Part shown: piece after piece, positions 32,541-40,134 of the stretch
How positions within the stretch are numbered: position 1 is the first letter of the stretch
How the letters are laid out: each line of letters begins with the position of its first letter
Source of the DNA: RGIG8775 sp045587785
GTDB lineage: Bacteria; Bacillota; Clostridia; Oscillospirales; CAG-272
DNA length: 49,644 bases
NCBI GenBank assembly: GCA_045587785.1
Contig: JAZNDA010000008.1
Span: 1-49,644 of the forward strand
Direction: 5' to 3'
Notes under the pieces: model-generated
Databases searched by the model: none
What the model saw: only the letters and a program-made list of their open reading frames with translations
Told to the model about the DNA's origin: nothing
Made by a program: the position numbers and the translations under genes

Positions 32541-33761
32541 TTACTCCGCGAGGTCACCCATCTGATTCAGCATATTCTCAATAAATATCCCATATCCCGT
32601 AGCAGGATCTCCCACCATAACGTGCGTCACCGCCCCCACGATCTTGCCGTTTTGTATGATTGGACTGCCGGACATGCCCTGCACGATACCGCCCGTTTTT
32701 TCGATCAGAGCTTTGTCGGTAACTTTGACAATAAAGCATTTTCCTCCCGTCGCATCGCGATTGATGTTTTGGATCTCAATACGGTATTTGCCGATGCAGT
32801 TATCGTCCAAGGTGCAGTAAATATATGCCTCCCCCTCCTTGACCTCATTTCTGAGAGCCAACGGCAGTGGTTCTTCGGCTGTCTTTGGGCACTGGGCAAA
32901 CACGCCAAACACGCCGCACTCATCGTTTCCAACCAGCGTACCCGTTTTACCCGCATTGAAAAATCCCCTCAGCTCTCCCGGTGTTCCGCTGACACCTTTA
33001 TTGATACCGCTGATGGTCACATCCACGACGTTGCCGCGTGCAATGGGGACCAGCTCACCCGTATCGGTGTCGCAAATGCCGTGACCAAGCCCTGCAAAGC
33101 AGTTGCTTTCGGGGAAAATAAAGCTGACCGTGCCGATGCCCGCACCGTTGTCCTTTACCCACATGCCTGTTTTATAGATGCCTTCACTCTCCGAAAAGAT
33201 GGGCGTCACGATGGTCTTGTGGGTCTGCTCCCCCCGTTTATACTCGATCGTAAGCGGCTTGCCCTCGCACGCTTCTACCATCTCAGTCAGCTCAAGGGCG
33301 CTTGCCGGCTCCTTGCCGTTCACGTGCGTGATGATATCCTTTTGCCTCAGACCCGCACTGTAGGCAGGATTGACCTTGCCATCCTTTGTATCTATGTCGC
33401 AAAAGCCGATCACGGGAATCCCTTTGGTGAAAAACTTCACCCCGAACGGCATGCCGCCGGGATAGAGCTTCATATCTTTATAGGATGTCAGCTTGGCGGT
33501 CTTCAGAGGGATCACACCAAGCAGCCTGTATTCCGCCTCACACTCATAAAACAAGCTGTCCTTATACTCAAAGCACTGTGCGTCATCGCCGATCAGCAGA
33601 GCATCCGCACCGAGAAAGGACGGAATGTCCTCTCCCTCAAGCACCGAGATGCGGTCGGGGATCATGCACCGATATATGCCAAGCACCGTAAGCAGCACAA
33701 GCATGAGCGCCACGGTGGCTCGGAGCACAAATTTCATTTTTGGGTTGTACTTATATTTCAT
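32541..33761 (-). CDS. spoIVB: SpoIVB sporulation serine peptidase
   Basis: Product of 406 residues when started at Met 33761, which follows AAGGA; seven more codons upstream are possible. Layout: N-terminal membrane anchor (about 15-33), PDZ domain (about 100-190, with AYSAGLRQKDIITHVNGKEP), then an S55 peptidase domain with GLGHGICDTDTG (His) and GIVQGMSGSPIIQNGK (catalytic Ser). SpoIVB is made in the forespore and cuts SpoIVFA to switch on pro-sigma-K processing. Its presence argues for an endospore-forming ancestor or organism. The usual neighbour spo0A is not adjacent here. Confidence 0.95.
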   Translation of the reverse strand: MKYKYNPKMKFVLRATVALMLVLLTVLGIYRCMIPDRISVLEGEDIPSFLGADALLIGDDAQCFEYKDSLFYECEAEYRLLGVIPLKTAKLTSYKDMKLYPGGMPFGVKFFTKGIPVIGFCDIDTKDGKVNPAYSAGLRQKDIITHVNGKEPASALELTEMVEACEGKPLTIEYKRGEQTHKTIVTPIFSESEGIYKTGMWVKDNGAGIGTVSFIFPESNCFAGLGHGICDTDTGELVPIARGNVVDVTISGINKGVSGTPGELRGFFNAGKTGTLVGNDECGVFGVFAQCPKTAEEPLPLALRNEVKEGEAYIYCTLDDNCIGKYRIEIQNINRDATGGKCFIVKVTDKALIEKTGGIVQGMSGSPIIQNGKIVGAVTHVMVGDPATGYGIFIENMLNQMGDLAE

Positions 33762-33942
33762 TTGCCTACGCTTCCTTATCATTCAAATGTTTTTTGCATT
33801 GGGTTGCATGGGTTAATCTGTGTCAAAATGACCGCTTTCATGTCTAACAAATTTGATTCAAAGTGGCAATTTTTTATTACGGTTACTGTTTTTTATTTTA
33901 TGATAAAAGCCAAAAAGATATACAGCCAAAAGGAGTGTAAAT

Positions 33943-34710
33943 ATGGTAAGCGAACAAGAAAAAGTTAAATTCGAAAAAATTTGCCAAGGCGTATCCGAAA
34001 AAAACAGTGAGTGGCAAGGTATAGGTACATATCAAGAAAAAACACTGCACAGGGTCCTCAAAAGCTATCTGTGTCCCGACACCGACTTCCACGAGACCGC
34101 AGTGGGACCGTACGTTGCGGATATCGTTTTGAACGATACGATATACGAGATTCAAAGCGCGGGGCTGTTTCCCCTCAAAAAAAAGCTGGCGTATTATCTG
34201 TCAAACACCGATAAGCAGATACAAATCGTCTGTCCCGTGCTCAGTGCCAAGCGCGTCATTTGGGTAGACACGCAAAGCGGAGAAACGTCAACACCCAGAA
34301 AAAGCCCCGTGGGGCACGGCAAAATGCGCGTTTTGCCCGAACTGTTCTATCTTCTGGACGTTCTCGATTTTAACAGAGTTTCTCTTGCTATTGTTAGCAT
34401 AACAGCCGACGATTATAAGCTTCTTGACGGAAAAAAGGGCGACAAAAAGCGCGGTGCCTCCCGTCTTGAGAGACTGCCGCGCGAGCTCACAGATCTTGTG
34501 TATATCCGCTCCGCCATAGATCTTGCCAATTATTTTTTGCCCGAAAATTTGCCAACGACCTTCACTGCTGCCGAATTTTCCCGTCTGACGCATTTGCGTC
34601 GCCGAACGCTCAGTGCCGCCCTCAAGGTACTTTTGCACTTTGAGATCATCAATCGGGGCGACAAGATCGGAAACGCCATACGCTATCAGATAGCACAAAA
34701 AAATTGCTGA
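33943..34710 (+). CDS. nuclease-fold-like protein of unknown function with C-terminal winged-helix-like part
   Basis: Product of 255 residues starting behind AAGGAGTG. The N-terminal part (about 25-100) has GIGTYQEKTLHRVLK, GPYVADIVLNDTIYEIQSAG and a following Lys-rich helix. The Asp...Glu-x-Gln spacing resembles a PD-(D/E)XK-type nuclease core (Asp in ADIV, Glu in YEIQ). The last 60 residues (FTAAEFSRLTHLRRRTLSAA and so on) look like a winged helix. I recall similar unnamed proteins across Firmicutes, but no function is known to me. It has its own terminator and no clear promoter was found. Confidence 0.72.
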   Translation: MVSEQEKVKFEKICQGVSEKNSEWQGIGTYQEKTLHRVLKSYLCPDTDFHETAVGPYVADIVLNDTIYEIQSAGLFPLKKKLAYYLSNTDKQIQIVCPVLSAKRVIWVDTQSGETSTPRKSPVGHGKMRVLPELFYLLDVLDFNRVSLAIVSITADDYKLLDGKKGDKKRGASRLERLPRELTDLVYIRSAIDLANYFLPENLPTTFTAAEFSRLTHLRRRTLSAALKVLLHFEIINRGDKIGNAIRYQIAQKNC

Positions 34711-34733
34711 AGCTCACGCCTCAGCAATTTTTT
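34697..34733. terminator. bidirectional terminator between the unknown gene and the HPr-like gene
   Basis: AAAATTGCTGA / TCAGCAATTTTTT with a 10-base loop; the plus-strand stop codon lies inside the left arm and the minus-strand stop at 34735 just beyond the right. Confidence 0.9.
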
Positions 34734-34734
34734 G

Positions 34735-34977
34735 TTATTCAGCGATAATAAACTTTGCGATCTTCCCGAGAAGCTCATCGGCAAGCTTATCATCCGCATG
34801 AACGGTAAGCCGGATGGGGGAAAGAAGATCCAGACTGAAAATACCCATAATGGATTTCCCGTCTACAATATAGCGGCCCGAGGACAGATCGACGTCGCCG
34901 TCAAAAGCGGCAATATCGCCCACAAACTCACGTACGTCTGCAATCGTCGAAAGACGGATCATTGCTGTTTTCATCAT
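34735..34977 (-). CDS. HPr-like protein lacking the phosphorylatable histidine
   Basis: Product of 80 residues. The second half, DVDLSSGRYIVDGKSIMGIFSLDL, is typical of HPr and contains the regulatory Ser (Ser-42, equal to HPr Ser-46). The first strand and helix, where HPr has the active His-15 followed by Arg-Pro-Ala, read LSTIADVREFV with no His. The protein therefore cannot take part in PEP-dependent sugar transport and may be a regulator like Crh of Bacillus, or a structural relic. Start at 34977 behind GGAGG; own consensus promoter. Confidence 0.88.
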   Translation of the reverse strand: MMKTAMIRLSTIADVREFVGDIAAFDGDVDLSSGRYIVDGKSIMGIFSLDLLSPIRLTVHADDKLADELLGKIAKFIIAE

Positions 34978-35032
34978 TAAAACCTCCGATTTGTTATTTT
35001 TTCAAAGCTCATTTTGGCTCTCATACATCTTC

Positions 35033-35061
35033 ATTATACTGCACTTGAATAAAATTGTCAA
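35033..35061 (-). promoter_or_regulatory. promoter of the HPr-like gene
   Basis: Minus-strand TTGACA (35056-35061) and TATAAT (35033-35038), 17-base spacer; perfect consensus. Confidence 0.92.
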
Positions 35062-35071
35062 CATCCGCTTA

Positions 35072-35830
35072 TCACTTTTTCTGTTGCTTGCACCATATTT
35101 TCATAACCAATCGGTGCGGCAGGAGCTTAGTGAAAAAGACCTGAATCCGTATTCTCAGACCGCATATGGAGACGTCCCTGCCTCGCTCCATATCGTAAAG
35201 CGCGCGGGAAACCACCTGCTCCGGTGTATAAAAGTGATTGTAGTAGGTAATGGTATCGTCGCACACCGCACGGTCGAAAAATTCGGTCTTGACCCAGCCG
35301 GGGCAAACTGCCATCACGCGAATTCCTCTGTTTTTCAGCTCTACGCCCAGTGCCCTTGAAAAGCTCAGAACAAATGACTTAGTAGCGCCATACACCCCAA
35401 TATACGGAACAGGCTGAAACGAAGAAAGCGAATCGATCTGATAGATCTTTCCCTCCTCCTTCATGTAAGGCAAGGTCATATAGGTCATAGCTACCAGAGC
35501 CTTTACGTTGAGGTCGATCATATTCATTTGCTCATCAAGCGGAATATCGCAAAACGCACCGAACTTACCAAAACCGCTGCCGTTTACCAGCACCGCCACC
35601 TCGGGTTTTTCGCTCTCAAGAAGCGACGCGTAACTGTCAAGGCTCGCCCTGTCCGACAAGTCAAGCGAAATACATCTGGTTTTGGTAGTCAGCTCATTTT
35701 TAAGCTGCTCTAAACGATCCTGCCTGCGGGCGATCACCCAGATCTCATCCAAGATCTCGGTCTCATCGATCCTCAGCGCAAATTCTCGCCCCATTCCTGA
35801 CGAGGCACCCGTTATGACTGCTATTTTCAT
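35072..35830 (-). CDS. short-chain dehydrogenase/reductase
   Basis: Product of 252 residues. The NAD(P)-binding TGASSGMG is at the N-terminus, the NGSGFG variant of NAG lies after the fourth strand, and the catalytic Ser and Tyr-x3-Lys appear as IDSLSS and YGATK. The C-terminal CPGWVKTEFF is typical of classical SDRs. The C-terminus (about 225-252) is basic and hydrophobic, as in SDRs that sit on membranes or act on lipids. Substrate unknown. It follows the phosphofructokinase gene in the same direction; the kinase stop codon lies in front of its GAGG ribosome site, so they form one operon. Confidence 0.9.
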   Translation of the reverse strand: MKIAVITGASSGMGREFALRIDETEILDEIWVIARRQDRLEQLKNELTTKTRCISLDLSDRASLDSYASLLESEKPEVAVLVNGSGFGKFGAFCDIPLDEQMNMIDLNVKALVAMTYMTLPYMKEEGKIYQIDSLSSFQPVPYIGVYGATKSFVLSFSRALGVELKNRGIRVMAVCPGWVKTEFFDRAVCDDTITYYNHFYTPEQVVSRALYDMERGRDVSICGLRIRIQVFFTKLLPHRLVMKIWCKQQKK

Positions 35831-35839
35831 AAAAAAACC

Positions 35840-37075
35840 TCAAAGAATGATATGAACGGGCAAACCATCCTTGTATTTCACGGCTCTCTCGCCCTCGATC
35901 AGCGGAAGCAAATAGCGACAGCATTCGTCTGTTACACCGTTGCCGCGCGCATTGATATAGTCCAGCGGCACTTTTTTGATCTGATTGGCAATGGTCTGCA
36001 CGTCCGCCATGCCAACACGGGATGCATACGGCGCATCCGACACACGGTCGGTGGTCATCATCACACAGCTTGCGCCGTCCATGGCCGCACTGACCGCACC
36101 GCGCCCCACACGTACCGACTCCTCAATATCTACTGCTGACAGCAAATGCCCCGCGCAACGCTGGGGAATATTCAGCTCGACCGAGCGCACCTTGCATCCG
36201 ATCTCCTGCTTGACAGCCATCTCCAGCATCTTGCCCGTGCCCGACAGGTAACGGTGCCCGAACACGTCGGTCGCGCCGCTCTGCTGTCCCTCGCCCACGT
36301 ATCTGCCGTCTGCGAAGTGTATACCCTCGGACACCGCTACCACGATATTGGGCTTTTCGGCAAGCTTTGCCTTGACGTCCTCAAAAAATTCCTCCATAGA
36401 GAAATCACGCTCGGGAAGATACACAAGGTCGGGCTCCACACCGCTCACAAGGCGTCCGAGTGCCGAAGCCGCCGTCAGCCAGCCCGCATCTCTGCCCATG
36501 ATCTCCACGATGGTTACCGCAGGCTTTGTATACACGGCACAGTCGCGAATGATCTCAGACATCGTCGCCGCAATATATTTTGCCGCCGAACCAAAGCCAG
36601 GGGTATGGTCGGTTCCCACAAGGTCATTGTCAATGGTCTTGGGGACACCCACAAAGCGCATTTCATAATCGCTCTTTTTGGAATATGCCGAAAGCTTGGC
36701 AACCGTATCCATGGAATCGTTGCCGCCTATGTAAAAGAAATAGCGGATATCGTATTTACGGAAAAGAGCAAATACATTCTCATAAAATTCGTCATTTCCC
36801 ATGACATCGGGAAGCTTTTTACGGCAAGAGCCAAGTGCCGCCGCAGGTGTGTTCTCCAAAAGTTCAATGTCAGACTCGTTCGAAAAACGCGCGGAAAGAT
36901 CGATCAGACGCTCCTCAAGAAATCCCTCCATACCGTTTCTCATGCCGTACAGCTTATACTCTGTACCAAGGCTCAAAAATCCGCGGACAACGCCCGCAAG
37001 CGTTGCATTGATGGCGGCGGTCGGTCCGCCCGACTGCCCTACGATCGCATTTCCGTTCAGTTTCATTGTTGCCAT
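35840..37075 (-). CDS. 6-phosphofructokinase, probably PPi-dependent
   Basis: Product of 411 residues. N-terminal GQSGGPTAAINATLAG, the phosphate loop YIGGNDSMDT, and the active-site PKTIDNDLVGTDHTPGFGSA with MGRDAGWLTA are seen. The Lys-Thr-Ile-Asp-Asn-Asp form and Asn-Asp-Ser in place of the ATP-type Gly-Asp-Gly-Ser point to a PPi-using enzyme of about 400 residues, as in many Clostridia. It reversibly converts fructose 6-phosphate to fructose 1,6-bisphosphate in glycolysis or gluconeogenesis. It starts three bases after the aldo/keto reductase stop, in the same operon. Confidence 0.92.
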   Translation of the reverse strand: MATMKLNGNAIVGQSGGPTAAINATLAGVVRGFLSLGTEYKLYGMRNGMEGFLEERLIDLSARFSNESDIELLENTPAAALGSCRKKLPDVMGNDEFYENVFALFRKYDIRYFFYIGGNDSMDTVAKLSAYSKKSDYEMRFVGVPKTIDNDLVGTDHTPGFGSAAKYIAATMSEIIRDCAVYTKPAVTIVEIMGRDAGWLTAASALGRLVSGVEPDLVYLPERDFSMEEFFEDVKAKLAEKPNIVVAVSEGIHFADGRYVGEGQQSGATDVFGHRYLSGTGKMLEMAVKQEIGCKVRSVELNIPQRCAGHLLSAVDIEESVRVGRGAVSAAMDGASCVMMTTDRVSDAPYASRVGMADVQTIANQIKKVPLDYINARGNGVTDECCRYLLPLIEGERAVKYKDGLPVHIIL

Positions 37076-37078
37076 AGC

Positions 37079-38086
37079 TTACTCCTTAAACTCCTTTGCA
37101 CTTTTTTTCATCATTTCCCGAATGGGAAGGTGATACGGACACCTTTGCTCACACACGCCGCACTCCACACAAGCGGACGCCTTTACAGGTAGCGTCGCAT
37201 ATCTCTCTCTTGCCCAGTCCGCAAGACCGTATCTTTCAATATAGCCTGCAAACAAAAACACGCTTGGGATATGGATGCCCACCGTACACGGCGCACAGTA
37301 ATTGCATCTGCGGCAGAAATTGGTACCAAGCTGATCCCGAATCTGCTCGATCTTTGCAATTTCCTCACCTGAAAGTGGCGCGGGATCGTCTGCCGCCAGA
37401 CAGTTCATCTTGACCTCATCCACACTTGCCATACCTGGGATGACCACATCCACTGCGGGATTTTGGCAAATAAATCTCATTGCCAGTGTCGCATCCTCAA
37501 TGGCACCGCCCGCCAAAGGCTTCATGCAGATAAAGCCCACGTTTTTCCTTTGACATTGGTCGATCAGCTCCTGCCCCTGCGTTTCCACAATATTGTAAGG
37601 AAACATGATGGTCTCCACAAAGTCAAGCTCAAGAGCACGGCGGAAGGTCTCAAGCGAATGTGCCGTAAGACCGATATGCTTGATCTTCCCCTCTGCTTTG
37701 GCTTCAAGCAAAGCCTCTACAAGTCCGCCTTTTTCCAGTGCCGCATCTATTTTGTCGGGCGCAATATTGTGGATCTGATAAAGGTCGATATAATCGGTTC
37801 TGAGGTTCTCAAGACTGGTCTGAATGTCGGCGCGCATGCTCTCCGCCGTTTTCGCCATACTCTTGGATGCCAAAATAAACTTGTCCCGTCTGCCCTCAAG
37901 TGCCTTACCGATCAGTTCCTCGCTGACAGTATAAGCCCTTGCCGTATCGATAAAATTGATACCCTGCTCTATCAGACTGTCTATCAGTGCCACTGCACCC
38001 TCTGCATCCACCTTCTGAATGGGAATGCCGCCAAAGCCGACTGCGGACACCGAAAGTCCCGTTTTGCCGAGAACGTGATATTGCAT
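37079..38086 (-). CDS. aldo/keto reductase with C-terminal [4Fe-4S] ferredoxin-type domain
   Basis: Product of 335 residues from Met 38086; a frame 32 codons longer covers the promoter and is rejected. The aldo/keto reductase barrel (about 1-265) has the tetrad Asp and Tyr (FIDTARAYTVSE), Lys (ILASKS) and His (YQIHNI). The C-terminal part (about 285-335) holds CRRCNYCAPC and CVECGVCEQRCPY, two Cys clusters expected to bind iron-sulfur. Such reductases occur widely in anaerobes and may take electrons from ferredoxin. First gene of an operon with phosphofructokinase and an SDR. Confidence 0.93.
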   Translation of the reverse strand: MQYHVLGKTGLSVSAVGFGGIPIQKVDAEGAVALIDSLIEQGINFIDTARAYTVSEELIGKALEGRRDKFILASKSMAKTAESMRADIQTSLENLRTDYIDLYQIHNIAPDKIDAALEKGGLVEALLEAKAEGKIKHIGLTAHSLETFRRALELDFVETIMFPYNIVETQGQELIDQCQRKNVGFICMKPLAGGAIEDATLAMRFICQNPAVDVVIPGMASVDEVKMNCLAADDPAPLSGEEIAKIEQIRDQLGTNFCRRCNYCAPCTVGIHIPSVFLFAGYIERYGLADWARERYATLPVKASACVECGVCEQRCPYHLPIREMMKKSAKEFKE

Positions 38087-38129
38087 ACTTTCCGTACCTT
38101 TCTCATCTGTGATTCTCACATCCGTACAT

Positions 38130-38158
38130 ATTGTAGCATATTTTTCGCCTTTTGGCAA
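38130..38158 (-). promoter_or_regulatory. promoter of the aldo/keto reductase-phosphofructokinase-SDR operon
   Basis: Minus-strand TTGCCA (38153-38158) and TACAAT (38130-38135) with a 17-base spacer. Confidence 0.8.
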
Positions 38159-38202
38159 CCGGTATGAGAGAAAAAAACACAATTCATGTCAAATATTTTC
38201 TA

Positions 38203-38236
38203 TAAAAATCACCTGCCCAAAAACGGGCAAGTGATC
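38203..38236 (-). terminator. mreB terminator
   Basis: ATCACCTGCCC (38208-38218) / GGGCAAGTGAT (38225-38235) with a run of T in the minus direction, just after the mreB stop. Confidence 0.9.
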
Positions 38237-38241
38237 TTACT

Positions 38242-39303
38242 TTATTTTCTCTTATCCCTCTCGCGGGAAAGGTTGATAGCACCATCCTTGTAATATTCCA
38301 GCTTTTCAAGGCGCAGACCCGTTCCGATCGCCACACAGTCAAGCGGATTGTCCGCCACTCTCACGGGGATCTTGGTGATCTCGGAGATCATCTTGTCAAG
38401 ACCGCGCAAAAGACTGCCGCCGCCCGTCATCACGATGCCGTTATCCATAATATCGCCCACAAGCTCGGGCGGTGTTCTGGCGATCACCGAGCATATCGCA
38501 TCAATCACTGCCGTGATGGGCTCCATCAGTGCCTCCAGCATCTCGCGTGAGGACAGCCTCACCTTGTCGGGAAGTCCCGTTTTGACGTTTCTGCCGTTAT
38601 ATTCACCCACAAGCTCTTTCCCATGTCCGTAGACCGCGCCGACTTGACATTTGATCTGCTCTGCCGTGCTCTCACCAACCAAAATATTATATTTGGTTCT
38701 GGTGTAACGCATAATGGCTTCGTCAAATTTGTCACCTGCGATCTTGATCGACTCCGAGACAACGACCTCGTCAAGAGAGATCACCGCAATGTCCGTGGTA
38801 CCGCCGCCGATATCCACCACCATTTTTCCGTTTGCCTCCGAGATGTTAAGTCCTGCGCCCATCGCCGCCGCCACCGGCTCCTCCACAAGGAACAACTGAC
38901 GCGCGCCCGCGCCCGTAGCGGCATCGATAACAGCACACTCCTCCACCTCGGTAGCTCCCGTGGGGATACACACCATCACTCTGGGTTTGATCAAGGTGCT
39001 GCCGCAGGCACGGCGTATCAGATGATCCACCATCTGCAGCGTCACCTTGTATTTATCGATCACACCCTCCCTCAGCGGTCTTACCACCTCAAGGTTTTCG
39101 GGCGTTCTGCCGATCATGCGAAGTGCCGCGTGACCGAGCCTTACGATCTCATCCGTGTCTTTTTTGACCACGGCGATTGAGGGCTCACGAAGCACGATGC
39201 CTCGATCCTTGACATAGACAAGAATATTTGCCGTGCCAAGATCAATCCCCACGTCGTGACTGAGAATTCCGTTTTTCAGCTTATCAACAAAACCTCCTGC
39301 CAT
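38242..39303 (-). CDS. mreB: rod-shape-determining protein MreB
   Basis: Product of 353 residues with the actin-fold motifs: phosphate 1 DVGIDLGTANILVYVKDRG, IPTGATEVEECAV, phosphate 2 VVDIGGGTTDIAVISL, and the adenosine motif VMTGGGSLLRGLD. MreB filaments on the membrane guide the lateral cell-wall synthesis machinery. mreC and mreD are not adjacent, so this could be the MreB, Mbl or MreBH type. Strong promoter and GGAGGG ribosome site; terminator close to the stop, so monocistronic. Confidence 0.95.
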   Translation of the reverse strand: MAGGFVDKLKNGILSHDVGIDLGTANILVYVKDRGIVLREPSIAVVKKDTDEIVRLGHAALRMIGRTPENLEVVRPLREGVIDKYKVTLQMVDHLIRRACGSTLIKPRVMVCIPTGATEVEECAVIDAATGAGARQLFLVEEPVAAAMGAGLNISEANGKMVVDIGGGTTDIAVISLDEVVVSESIKIAGDKFDEAIMRYTRTKYNILVGESTAEQIKCQVGAVYGHGKELVGEYNGRNVKTGLPDKVRLSSREMLEALMEPITAVIDAICSVIARTPPELVGDIMDNGIVMTGGGSLLRGLDKMISEITKIPVRVADNPLDCVAIGTGLRLEKLEYYKDGAINLSRERDKRK

Positions 39304-39327
39304 ATGCTCCCTCCTCTCTTTTTATTC

Positions 39328-39356
39328 ATTATACAATATTTCGGATAAAAATGCAA
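39328..39356 (-). promoter_or_regulatory. mreB promoter
   Basis: Minus-strand TTGCAT (39351-39356) and TATAAT (39328-39333), 17-base spacer. Confidence 0.85.
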
Positions 39357-39366
39357 GCCGTATTTT

Positions 39367-40134
39367 CTAATTTTTCTCGGTTTCTGCCAAACAAATACAA
39401 ATGATACGACCGCCAAATACCTTTTTCAGCTCACGGACACAGGACGCAAGGCTTGCGCCCGTTGTGATGACGTCATCCACCACCGCAATACACCTGTATG
39501 TTTTATTGATGGCAGAAAAATCCGCCTCACACAGCGCAAATGCGCCCTCCATGTTAGCCTGCCTTGCCGTTTTGTCCAAATGCTTTTGCTCTTTTGTCCG
39601 CCTTTTGACTCTGTAAACAAGTTCGCTCATATCGCACCCGAGGATACGGCTGACGCCTCTTGCCAAAAGCTCGGACTGATCAAGTCCGTCCTTCATCGCG
39701 TTTTTTCGGCTTCGAGGCAAATAGGTGACCAATACGTCCTTCGGGGAGGTATACGTCTCCTCAAGATATGCCCCGAGAAGCTCCGACAGCTGTCCCGAAA
39801 AGAAATCAAAGACCGCCCGCGTGTTTTTGCGTTTCATGTAAATGACGCACCGTCTGACCGTCGTGTCTCTCATTTTGTTATAGGAGACCATTTTGAGCGA
39901 AACCGCGCCGCCTGCCCGTTTCAGAAGGGGCGGAATGCAACGGCATTTTGACAGTTCCTCTCCGCACCTTTGGCAAACAGTCAGCTTGGCATATTCCCAT
40001 TTGCGCCGACACCTCTCGCAAAGCGCCCTCGGCTCGGTATCCAGCATATGCTCTCGCAAAAAGGTACCGCAAGCACAGCACTTTGGCGGAAACAGCAGTC
40101 CTTCAAGGATCGCCTTCAGTTTATTCTCATTCAT
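39367..40134 (-). CDS. comF: ComF-family phosphoribosyltransferase-like protein
   Basis: Product of 255 residues. N-terminal Cys pairs (PPKCCACG, CERCRRKW, CQRCGEELSKCRC) form a predicted zinc-binding head. The C-terminal part is a PRTase-type domain with the PRPP loop VVDDVITTGASLASC and the flexible KRRTKEQKHLDK. ComF is required for natural transformation in several bacteria, acting in cytosolic handling of incoming single-stranded DNA. The start at 40134 lies within the end of recD2; five more upstream codons are possible. No late competence operon is near, so a role in transformation is an inference. Confidence 0.92.
   Translation of the reverse strand: MNENKLKAILEGLLFPPKCCACGTFLREHMLDTEPRALCERCRRKWEYAKLTVCQRCGEELSKCRCIPPLLKRAGGAVSLKMVSYNKMRDTTVRRCVIYMKRKNTRAVFDFFSGQLSELLGAYLEETYTSPKDVLVTYLPRSRKNAMKDGLDQSELLARGVSRILGCDMSELVYRVKRRTKEQKHLDKTARQANMEGAFALCEADFSAINKTYRCIAVVDDVITTGASLASCVRELKKVFGGRIICICLAETEKN

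Noticed and set aside
32523..33968. 481-codon plus-strand frame opposite spoIVB
   Set aside because: spoIVB on the minus strand is unambiguous with catalytic motifs; the plus-strand frame has no family features.
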